Of a DNA stretch of 50,006 nucleotides, positions 42,770 to 50,006 are shown piece after piece. Position 1 is the stretch's first letter, and the number at the start of each line of letters is the position of its first letter. The DNA is from Prevotella sp. (lineage in GTDB: Bacteria > Bacteroidota > Bacteroidia > Bacteroidales > Bacteroidaceae): contig JAFTFO010000025.1 of assembly GCA_017449495.1 (NCBI GenBank), forward strand, positions 1 to 50,006, read 5' to 3'. Both the position numbers and the translations under genes were made by a program. Below the pieces are notes generated by a model that was not told the origin of the DNA, made no database searches, and saw only the letters and a program-made list of their open reading frames with translations.

Positions 42770-43885
42770 ATGAAAAAGAAATCAATTAAATGCGCTTTGA
42801 TGCTCGGGATCATCACAGGGTTGGTGGCGTGTAACTTAAACATGCCCAAGGAGACACAGTCATCATTTGAGACAATGACAGTGGAGAAATCTGACATTGA
42901 ACTGCCCTACAAGTTCAGTGCAAGGATGAAAGGTCAGAATGATGTGACCGTAACGCCGCAGGTCAGTGGTCAGTTGATGAAGATTTGCGTGGCTGAGGGT
43001 CAACAAGTGAAGAAGGGGCAGACGCTCTTTATTATCGACTCCCGTAACGCCCAACTGGAATTGGAGGCAGCACAGGCCAACCTGCAGGCCGCCTTAGCTC
43101 AGGAGAACTCCGCCAAACTGGAGTACGAGTCGAATAAGAACCTGTTTGAGAAGAAAATTGTGAGCAGTTATATGCTGAACAATTCGGAAAACGCCTTCAA
43201 ACAGGCTCAGGCTGCAGTGGCTCAGGCCCGTGCATCGGTGAACAGCGCGAAGGTCAACTTAGGATTCTGTACTATCACGGCTACTGTATCGGGAGTCATT
43301 GGAGAGATTCCCGTGCGTATCGGCGACCAGGTGTCGCCTATGACACAACTGACTATGCTGAGCGGCAACACGACGATGTACGCCGAGTTCTCAGTAACGG
43401 AGGCCATTGTCGAGGCCATGGTGAAGGAGGGCATGAATGCAACCGATGTGGAGAAGTATATTGCCAGTCTGCCCGAAGCAACGTTTGTCATGAAGAACGG
43501 CACCGAGTATCCTCACAAAGGTCGCGTCGTCAGCCTGACGGGTGTTGTCAATTCGACAACAGGCTCATTGACCGCCAAGGTGTCGTTCCCCAATCCTGAA
43601 GGTCATCTGTATTCTGGCATACAGGGTTCGATAGTCATGTCATTTGCTGAAGAAGGCGTGATGGTCATTCCCCAAAACGCTGTAGTGCGCCTGCAAGATA
43701 AGTCACTGGTCTATAAGGTGAAGGCTGACAGCACGGCTACCGCTATAGACGTGACGACACAGGATACCGGTAACGGTAAGGACTTCATCATAACCAGCGG
43801 CCTGAACGTGGGTGACAAGATTGTGACCACAGGTGCCAATAACGTGACAGAGGGACAGAGGGTGCTGTTTCCAGAGGAGAATTGA
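42770..43885 (+). CDS. RND efflux periplasmic adaptor (AcrA/HlyD-like lipoprotein)
   Basis: 371 residues. A lipoprotein signal ends at Cys21 (ITGLVAC). The lipoyl-like halves are TVTPQVSGQLMKICVAEGQQV and ITATVSGVIGEIPVRIGDQV, with a long alpha-hairpin (LELEAAQANLQAALAQENS to ARASVNSAKVN) between them and beta-barrel and membrane-proximal domains after. It links the inner-membrane pump to the outer-membrane channel. It is the first gene of the operon. Its stop codon lies in the heptamer array before the pump gene. Confidence 0.95.
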   Translation: MKKKSIKCALMLGIITGLVACNLNMPKETQSSFETMTVEKSDIELPYKFSARMKGQNDVTVTPQVSGQLMKICVAEGQQVKKGQTLFIIDSRNAQLELEAAQANLQAALAQENSAKLEYESNKNLFEKKIVSSYMLNNSENAFKQAQAAVAQARASVNSAKVNLGFCTITATVSGVIGEIPVRIGDQVSPMTQLTMLSGNTTMYAEFSVTEAIVEAMVKEGMNATDVEKYIASLPEATFVMKNGTEYPHKGRVVSLTGVVNSTTGSLTAKVSFPNPEGHLYSGIQGSIVMSFAEEGVMVIPQNAVVRLQDKSLVYKVKADSTATAIDVTTQDTGNGKDFIITSGLNVGDKIVTTGANNVTEGQRVLFPEEN

Positions 43886-43907
43886 GAATTGATAATTGAC
43901 AATTGAC
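43880..43907. repeat. Heptamer array, 4 x AATTGAB, at the adaptor-pump junction
   Basis: AATTGAG, AATTGAT, AATTGAC, AATTGAC in 7-bp register. It contains the adaptor stop codon and ends one base before the pump ATG at 43909, where a ribosome site would be expected. Confidence 0.88.
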
Positions 43908-43908
43908 A

Positions 43909-46900
43909 ATGAAGAACAATATCTTTATCAATAAATACGTGATGGCATGTGCCATCTCGATTGTGATAGCACTGGTGGGCTACATCTCGATGAGCACACT
44001 GCCAGTGGAGCAGTATCCCGACATCGCGCCGCCAACGGTGATGGTAACGACGAGTTACTCTGGCGCTGATGAGAACACGGTGATGAAGTCGGTCATCCAG
44101 CCGCTCGAAGAAGCTATCAATGGCGTGACGGACATGTCTTACATGACCTCCAAAGCCTCGTCGAACGGTGATGTGGAGATCAGTGTCTATTTCAAGCAGG
44201 GCGTTGATCCTGACTTAGCGGCGGTGAACGTTCAGAACCGCGTGACCCGCGCACAGGCCCTGCTGCCTGCCGACGTCAACAAGATTGGTGTGACCGTGGA
44301 GAAGCGTCAGAACAACATCCTGCAGATTTTCGCAGTGCGCAGTGCCGACGGCAAGTACGACGAGGACTTCGTCTCTAACTACGTCGACATCAATATCAAG
44401 CCACGCCTGATGCGTATCACCGGTGTGGGTAACGTGCAGAGCCTTGGTAACACTTATGCCCTGCGCCTCTGGCTGAAGCCCGACGTGATGGCACAGTACG
44501 GCCTGACCCCTAATGACATCTTCGCCGCCATCGGCGGACAGAGTTTCGTCTCGGCTGTGGGTTCCTTGGGCGAGAAGTCCGGCAATTCCTACCAATATAA
44601 TATGCAGTACAAGGGAACGCTGAAGACGGTTGAGGAGTTCAACGACATCGTGCTGCGCACCAGTGGCGGCGGTATGCTCCACCTGAGCGACGTGGCTGAA
44701 GTGAAGATTGGTGCCATGAGTTACAACTTCACCTCAAACATCCAGGACCGTCCGGGCGCCATGTTCATGGTGTTCCAGGCACCGGGAGCCAACGCCACTG
44801 AGGTGAACGCCCGCATCAACAAGACGTTTGAGGAGGTGAAGGCAACAATGCCGGCCGGACTGGAGTTCGTCACCCTGATGACCAGCGATGACTTCCTGTT
44901 CGCTGCCATCCACAATGTGGTGGAGACACTGGTCATCGCCATCATCCTCGTGGTGCTCGTGGTGTTCTTCTTCCTGCAGAACTTCAAGGCCACCATCATT
45001 CCCTCCATATCCATTATCGTATCATTGTTGGGTACCTTTGCCATCGTTTCATTGGCAGGCTTCTCGCTCAACATCCTGACGCTCTTCGCCCTCGTGCTGG
45101 CCATTGGTACGGTGGTCGACGATGCCATTGTGGTGGTAGAGGCTGTCATGGCGAAGATGGAGGGAGGTATCAGCGATGCCCGCGAGGCCACCCGTCAGGC
45201 GATGAACGAGGTGTCGGTAGCCGTGGTCTCGTGTACCTTGGTGTTTATGGCTGTGTTCATCCCCGTGACGTTCATGCCCGGCACCTCAGGTACCTTCTTC
45301 ACCCAGTTTGGTGTGACGATTGCCTCCAGCGTTGGCCTGTCGTGTGTCTCGGCCCTGACGCTCTGTCCCGCGCTCTGCGCCATCATGATGCGCGTGACGG
45401 AAGGCAAGAAGGAGGGTAAGGGTATTATCTACTACACGAAGAAAGCCTACAACGTCAGTTATAATGCCATCTACAACAAATACAGCCGGAGTGTCCAGAA
45501 GTTCATCAAGCGTCCCCTCATGGCTTGGACCCTTCTGGCCGTGGCTGCCGTGCTGCTTGTGTTCTTCATGAGAAGCCTGCCGTCAGGACTGGTGCCCCAG
45601 GAGGATCAGGGCGTATTCCTGGTTGACCTCAGTGCACCGGAGGGAACCACGCTGCAGCAGACCCGTGAGATCATGAAGCAGGTGGAGGAGAAGGTGAAGA
45701 AGATTCCCGAGATGGAGAGCTTCGCCCTTTGCTGTGGCTATGGTATGCTCTCGGGTGCCGGTTCCAACTTTGCCACATTGGTAGTCCGTCTGAAGAACTG
45801 GGAGGAGCGCCCGGGCATGAACCATCTGCTGACACTCGTCATGTATCGCTTCTACTTCGATTGTCAGGACATCAAGAACGTGCAGGTGACACCTTTTGAG
45901 ATGCCTCAGATTCCCGGCTACGGTACGAGCAACAGTGTAACGCTGGTCGTCGAGGATCCCTCTGATGGCAACCTGTCGGAGTTTGCCAAGCAAACCGAGC
46001 ATTTCCTGGCCAAATTGTCTGAGCAGCCGGAGATTGCCGCGGCTATGTCCACGTACTCTGAGCGGTTCCCGAAGTATCAGGTCGATGTCGATGCGGCCCA
46101 GTGTGACCGTGCCGGTGTGTCGCCGGCCGACGTACTCAATACGCTCGGTACTTTCTGCGGTGGCGCGTATATCGGCAACTTCAACCAGTTTGGTAAGGTC
46201 TATCGTATCATGGCTGCTGCCTCGCCCGAATATCGTCTCGACCCGTCGTCACTGCAGAACATCTTCGTACAGGTCGGTGACGGCAGGATGGCACCTATCG
46301 CTGAGTTTGTCTCGTTGAAGGAGATTGTCGGCCCTGCCAACATCGAGCACTTCAACCTATTCCAGAGCATCACCTGTTACATCCAAACCGGTAGTGGCTT
46401 TACCGAGGGTGATGCCCACAAGGCCATCGCCAAGGTGTTCAAGGAGGAGATGCCTGCTACAGCCTCCTACGAGTATAGTGGCATGTCGCGTGAGTTGGAG
46501 GAGGCTGCCGGGTCTAATGCCACCGCCTTCATCTACATCATCTGCGCTATCCTGATCTACCTCATCCTGGCCTCACTGTATAACTCTTGGTTCACACCGT
46601 GGGCTGTGCTCTTCAGCGTGCCTTTCGGACTGATGGGTGCCTTTGTGTTTGCCTATTTCGGCAATTTGCTGAGTCTGCCCGGCATGGACAACAACATCTA
46701 CCTACAGACAGGTGTCATCATGCTGATAGGTCTATTGGCGAAGACGGCCATCCTGATTACCGAGTTCGCCACAGAGCGCCGTGCCCAGGGGCTGAGCATC
46801 TATGATGCCGCCTTCGAGGCCTGTAAGGAGCGTCTGCGCCCCATTCTGATGACGGTGGCCACGATGATCATCGGTATGATTCCGCTCGTCATTGAGGGTG

Positions 46901-47076
46901 GTGCAGGTGCCAACGGTAACCGTGCCCTGGCTCTCGGCGTCATCGGCGGTATGAGCATCGGCACCATTGCCCTACTCTTCGTCGTGCCGGCCTTCTTCAT
47001 CGTGTTCCAGAAGCTGCACGAGAAGTATCAGGGTGCCCCGAAAATGAAAAGTGTTGAAGTAAAAACGGAGGAATAA
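43909..47076 (+). CDS. RND efflux inner-membrane transporter (AcrB/MexB-like)
   Basis: 1055 residues from the ATG at 43909. Twelve membrane helices and two large periplasmic loops are arranged as in hydrophobe/amphiphile efflux pumps. The proton-relay aspartates are Asp404-Asp405 in GTVVDDAIVVVEAV. The N-terminus (FINKYVMACAISIVIALVGYISM) and LPVEQYPDIAPP are characteristic. It exports drugs, bile salts or similar compounds by proton antiport, as a trimer. Substrates cannot be read from sequence. Confidence 0.97.
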   Translation: MKNNIFINKYVMACAISIVIALVGYISMSTLPVEQYPDIAPPTVMVTTSYSGADENTVMKSVIQPLEEAINGVTDMSYMTSKASSNGDVEISVYFKQGVDPDLAAVNVQNRVTRAQALLPADVNKIGVTVEKRQNNILQIFAVRSADGKYDEDFVSNYVDINIKPRLMRITGVGNVQSLGNTYALRLWLKPDVMAQYGLTPNDIFAAIGGQSFVSAVGSLGEKSGNSYQYNMQYKGTLKTVEEFNDIVLRTSGGGMLHLSDVAEVKIGAMSYNFTSNIQDRPGAMFMVFQAPGANATEVNARINKTFEEVKATMPAGLEFVTLMTSDDFLFAAIHNVVETLVIAIILVVLVVFFFLQNFKATIIPSISIIVSLLGTFAIVSLAGFSLNILTLFALVLAIGTVVDDAIVVVEAVMAKMEGGISDAREATRQAMNEVSVAVVSCTLVFMAVFIPVTFMPGTSGTFFTQFGVTIASSVGLSCVSALTLCPALCAIMMRVTEGKKEGKGIIYYTKKAYNVSYNAIYNKYSRSVQKFIKRPLMAWTLLAVAAVLLVFFMRSLPSGLVPQEDQGVFLVDLSAPEGTTLQQTREIMKQVEEKVKKIPEMESFALCCGYGMLSGAGSNFATLVVRLKNWEERPGMNHLLTLVMYRFYFDCQDIKNVQVTPFEMPQIPGYGTSNSVTLVVEDPSDGNLSEFAKQTEHFLAKLSEQPEIAAAMSTYSERFPKYQVDVDAAQCDRAGVSPADVLNTLGTFCGGAYIGNFNQFGKVYRIMAAASPEYRLDPSSLQNIFVQVGDGRMAPIAEFVSLKEIVGPANIEHFNLFQSITCYIQTGSGFTEGDAHKAIAKVFKEEMPATASYEYSGMSRELEEAAGSNATAFIYIICAILIYLILASLYNSWFTPWAVLFSVPFGLMGAFVFAYFGNLLSLPGMDNNIYLQTGVIMLIGLLAKTAILITEFATERRAQGLSIYDAAFEACKERLRPILMTVATMIIGMIPLVIEGGAGANGNRALALGVIGGMSIGTIALLFVVPAFFIVFQKLHEKYQGAPKMKSVEVKTEE

Positions 47077-47079
47077 ATC

Positions 47080-48501
47080 ATGAAAAGACTAAGCAATATC
47101 TTCGTCGCTGCAGCCGTGAGCCTGATGCTCACAGGCTGCGGTATATATAATAGGTACGCGCAAGAAACACCTACACCCGCCGATGTCTTTGGTACCGACG
47201 GGAACATTCAGGCAGCCACGGGCGAGACGTCCATGGCCCAGGTGTCATGGCGCAAGTTTTTCACCGACCCGCTGCTACAGCAACTCATTGAGCAGGTACT
47301 GGCCAACAACACCGACCTCAACTCCGCCCGCATTGCCGTGGAGAAGAGCGAAGCCGCACTGACGGCAGCCAAACTGGCCTACCTGCCCTCGCTCTACTTC
47401 GCACCTCAGGGCTCGCTATCCAGTTTCGACGGGAGTGCCGCCTCGAAGACCTATACTCTGCCGTTGCAACTGTCGATGGACATCGATGTGTTCGGTTCCA
47501 TCACCAACCAGAAGCGTGCGGCAAAGGCCGTGGTCCTGCAGGCCCAGATGCAGCAGCAGGCCATACGATCCAACCTCATATCGGTCACGGCCCAGCAGTA
47601 CCTGATGCTGCAGGTGCTCGACCTACAGTTGGAAATCCTTACTCAAACCGACAGCCTTTGGAACAAGTCGCTCGAGACCGAGCAGGCACTCTGGGAGAAC
47701 GGCAAGGCCTATAGCACCGCCGTCAATCAGATGGAGGCCTCCTACCTAAACGTGAAGACGCAGATGGCTGACACCCGCCGCAATATCCGAGCCGTCGAGA
47801 ACGCCATCTGCAAGTTGCTGGCCGTCAGCCCGCAGCACATCAACCGTCAGAAGTGGGGCACCTCCACCCTGCATCATGCCGAGGCTACGGGTGAGGTAGA
47901 AGAGCGCATGTTCAACACCAGGTACCTGCAGATCGGCGTGCCGGCACAGATGCTGGAGAACCGACCCGACATCCGCATGGCCAACCACGCCATGGAAGAG
48001 GCTTTCTACAACACGCAGGCGGCCCGTTCGGCCTTCTATCCCAGCATCACGCTTAGCGGCACTGCCGGATGGACCAATGATGCCGGCATCGTCGTCAATC
48101 CCGGCAAACTGCTGCTGAACGCCGTCGCCCAACTCACGCAGCCCATCTTCGCCCGTGGCAAGTTGATTGCCAACAAGAAGATAGCCACGCTCACCGAGGA
48201 GGACCTGCAGAAGAAGTACGTCCAGACGGTCATCAATGCCGGAAACGAGGTGAACGAGGCCTTGGCCGACTGCCTGACGGCTCGCGAGAAGCACACCTAC
48301 TACCAGCGCCAGGTGGAGGTGCTCGGTGAGGCATATTCCGGTACGCACGAACTGATGGACAACGGCAAAGCCAGTTACATCGAGGTGCTCACTGCCCAGG
48401 AGTCGCTGCTCAACGCACAACTCAGCCAAGCTATGAACATGTACAATGCATCCGAGGCCGTCATTGCCCTCTACATTGCCCTCGGAGGAGGCACCAAGTA
48501 G
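47080..48501 (+). CDS. RND efflux outer-membrane channel (TolC/NodT family lipoprotein)
   Basis: 473 residues, lipoprotein signal ending at Cys20 (SLMLTGC). Two outer-membrane efflux repeats (about residues 55-250 and 270-465) with long helices; DLNSARIAVEKSEAALTAAKLAYLPSL and ENRPDIRMANHAMEEAFYNTQAARSAFYPSI are the typical paired motifs. It forms the outer-membrane exit duct of the pump. Only 3 bp separate it from the transporter gene. Confidence 0.95.
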   Translation: MKRLSNIFVAAAVSLMLTGCGIYNRYAQETPTPADVFGTDGNIQAATGETSMAQVSWRKFFTDPLLQQLIEQVLANNTDLNSARIAVEKSEAALTAAKLAYLPSLYFAPQGSLSSFDGSAASKTYTLPLQLSMDIDVFGSITNQKRAAKAVVLQAQMQQQAIRSNLISVTAQQYLMLQVLDLQLEILTQTDSLWNKSLETEQALWENGKAYSTAVNQMEASYLNVKTQMADTRRNIRAVENAICKLLAVSPQHINRQKWGTSTLHHAEATGEVEERMFNTRYLQIGVPAQMLENRPDIRMANHAMEEAFYNTQAARSAFYPSITLSGTAGWTNDAGIVVNPGKLLLNAVAQLTQPIFARGKLIANKKIATLTEEDLQKKYVQTVINAGNEVNEALADCLTAREKHTYYQRQVEVLGEAYSGTHELMDNGKASYIEVLTAQESLLNAQLSQAMNMYNASEAVIALYIALGGGTK

Positions 48502-48538
48502 TATTGAGAATTGAACATTAATGAATAATAATAGCACA

Positions 48539-50006
48539 ATGAAAATCAGACATTATCTAACAATGATCGCCGTTGTCCTGACAGTTCAGGCTAACGCAGA
48601 AGATTATCGTGACATGAAACCCCTTACGCTGGAAACTCCGGAGATGAAGGCTGCGCTTGTGGAAACAAAGGATCTTCCACCCGCTACGATGAATCTGACG
48701 ACAACCGCCGACAAGTGGAAACCTGACTTTGACTTCTTCAAGTCGAAGACGAATCCAGGTGTCAAGCCCTACAAGTTCATGGACGACCTGACCTTCGTCG
48801 GCGTTCCTCTGTTCGTTGCAGGTTGGGCCGTCAAGGGCGACAAGGCCATGTTCCGCGTCAATGCCAAGGCCGACCAAGGCGGCAAGAAGAACACACAGTT
48901 GCTCACCGACTTCAAGACCGGCATCGACGACTATACGCAGTTCTTCGGCCCCGCCATGGTGGTCGGATTGAAACTGGGCGGCTACGAAGGCCGCAGCGAC
49001 TGGCCCCGTCTGTTAGCCAGTTCACTGTCATCGTATGCCATCATGGCTGCCTTCGTCAATGGCATCAAGTACACCGCCAAGGAGATGCGTCCTGACGGCA
49101 GTACCGCCAACTCATGGCCTTCGGGGCACACTGCCACCGCTTTCGTCGGTGCCTCGCTGCTCCACAAGGAGTATGGACTGACGCGCTCCCCCTGGTGGTC
49201 GGTGGCCGGCTACGGTGTGGCCACGGCAACGGGCGTGATGCGTGTGCTCAACAACCGCCACTGGATCAGCGACGTGATGTCGGGTGCCGGCATCGGTATC
49301 ATGTCCACCGAGTTGGGCTACGCCCTCTGCGACCTGATGTTCAAGCAGAAGGGACTGCTGCGGGGTGACCTGGTGCTGGACAGCGAGGATCCCTCCTTCT
49401 TCAGCATCTCCATGGGTCTTGGTCTGGGCAACAAGGACCTCGAGTTTGAGAGCTATGGTGAGAAGATCGGCCTCAAGTTCCGTGCCGCCACGGTGGTCGA
49501 TGCCGAGGGCGCCTACTTCTTTAACAAGTACGTGGGCGTGGGTGGCCGTCTCCGCGTCAGGGCACAGTCGGTCAAGGACTTCGGCGACTTTGCCGATATC
49601 GTGGCCGTCGAGGACTATTATGCCTGGCAGGGCCTGCAGCCTCACTACGAGGCAGCGTTCCCCGGTGACTTCACGGGTACCCCCGACCAGAACGAACTGA
49701 CCTTCCTGAACAAGATGGGCTATCGGATGGACTCGGAGAGTGCCTGGAATGACAACGCTCCCGTCACCAACAGTTACGGCATCGTGAAGAGCGACCACAT
49801 CACCGAGTTCACCGGTAGTGTCGGCGTCTATTTCAACCTGCCACTCAGCAGCCACTTCTCTTTGGGCACCAAGGCGCTCATCGGCCGTTCCATCACGCAG
49901 GACCTTGACATCGACGGCCACGCCGAGGGCAACATGAAGGACATCGCCTACACGATGACGCTCGACAATCGTCCGGGGCACAAGGATGCCTCTGGTGACC
50001 CCAACA
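48539..50006 (+). CDS. PAP2-family phosphatase with C-terminal beta-barrel-like region, 3' partial
   Basis: The frame is open to the window's right edge; 489 codons are visible. A signal peptide (MKIRHYLTMIAVVLTVQANA) is followed by a PAP2 domain whose motifs are all present: KYTAKEMRP (Lys177, Arg184), PSGH (194-197) and R235-x5-H241-x3-D245. PAP2 enzymes dephosphorylate lipid phosphates such as undecaprenyl diphosphate or lipid A phosphates. From about residue 280 the sequence turns into alternating, aromatic-rich strands (FFSISMGLGLGNKDLEF, VGVGGRLRVRAQ) like an outer-membrane barrel. It lies 37 bp after the efflux channel gene and may belong to the same transcript. Confidence 0.85.
   Translation, partial: MKIRHYLTMIAVVLTVQANAEDYRDMKPLTLETPEMKAALVETKDLPPATMNLTTTADKWKPDFDFFKSKTNPGVKPYKFMDDLTFVGVPLFVAGWAVKGDKAMFRVNAKADQGGKKNTQLLTDFKTGIDDYTQFFGPAMVVGLKLGGYEGRSDWPRLLASSLSSYAIMAAFVNGIKYTAKEMRPDGSTANSWPSGHTATAFVGASLLHKEYGLTRSPWWSVAGYGVATATGVMRVLNNRHWISDVMSGAGIGIMSTELGYALCDLMFKQKGLLRGDLVLDSEDPSFFSISMGLGLGNKDLEFESYGEKIGLKFRAATVVDAEGAYFFNKYVGVGGRLRVRAQSVKDFGDFADIVAVEDYYAWQGLQPHYEAAFPGDFTGTPDQNELTFLNKMGYRMDSESAWNDNAPVTNSYGIVKSDHITEFTGSVGVYFNLPLSSHFSLGTKALIGRSITQDLDIDGHAEGNMKDIAYTMTLDNRPGHKDASGDPN

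Overview
The window looks like a chromosomal segment of a gut or rumen Bacteroidota bacterium, most likely a Prevotella-type (Prevotellaceae) species. Support comes from a fused SecDF, DUF4271 next to hemD, a LytTR/LytS-type two-component pair, lipoprotein-rich secreted enzymes, anaerobic NrdDG with rubrerythrin, and recurrent Bacteroidota promoters (TTG or TTTG, about 20 bp, then TAnnTTTG). Species cannot be fixed by eye.

Layout. 1-2.8 kb: the end of a VirE/VapE-type primase-helicase-like gene and an archaeal-type ATPase, probably the edge of a genomic island. 2.8-8.5 kb (minus): a small doubtful ORF, secDF, and an overlapping rhomboid protease/EEP-hydrolase pair. 8.8 kb: an HU gene. 9.1-11.6 kb (minus): a GH43 glycosidase with a gluconate/uronate-type SDR. 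11.6-12.2 kb: a repeat-filled gap ending in tRNA-Gln(TTG). 12.2-21.3 kb (minus): tyrS, yidD, rnpA, hemD, DUF4271, metK, an M16 peptidase and xerD. 21.3-26 kb: an M64-type lipoprotein peptidase, rubrerythrin, a beta-helix secreted protein and a small lipocalin-like lipoprotein. 26-31.6 kb (minus): CE2 esterase, LytTR regulator, sensor kinase and an outer-membrane beta-barrel protein. 31.8-33.1 kb: a CE1-like esterase. 33.2-35.7 kb (minus): nrdD-nrdG. 36-38.2 kb: lemA and DUF2207. 38.3-50 kb: a cluster of membrane-anchored AraC-type regulators, a related membrane protein without the DNA-binding domain, two unknown small genes, a tripartite RND efflux operon and a partial PAP2-phosphatase gene with an outer-membrane-like C-terminal part.

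The most interesting part is 38-48.5 kb. Two AraC-family proteins share one polytopic N-terminal membrane domain, and a third gene encodes that domain alone. Two promoters, one before the domain-only gene and one before the RND pump, carry the same architecture: two 17-bp direct repeats separated by 4 bp, ending exactly 47 bp upstream of the -7 box, with no good -33 box. That is the geometry expected for AraC-type activator sites, so I infer that the regulators control the pump and the small operon. A G8 tract in one regulator lies just before its DNA-binding domain and could switch it to a domain-only form.

A second theme is repetitive DNA at gene junctions: arrays of 7-bp units (AATTGAY, GTTTACR, GGARTGW) and 8-bp ATG-bearing units lie in operon spacers, and some are read as protein inside the sensor kinase and DUF2207 genes. 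Longer intergenic-type inverted repeats are also read as linkers in the LytTR and AraC regulators.
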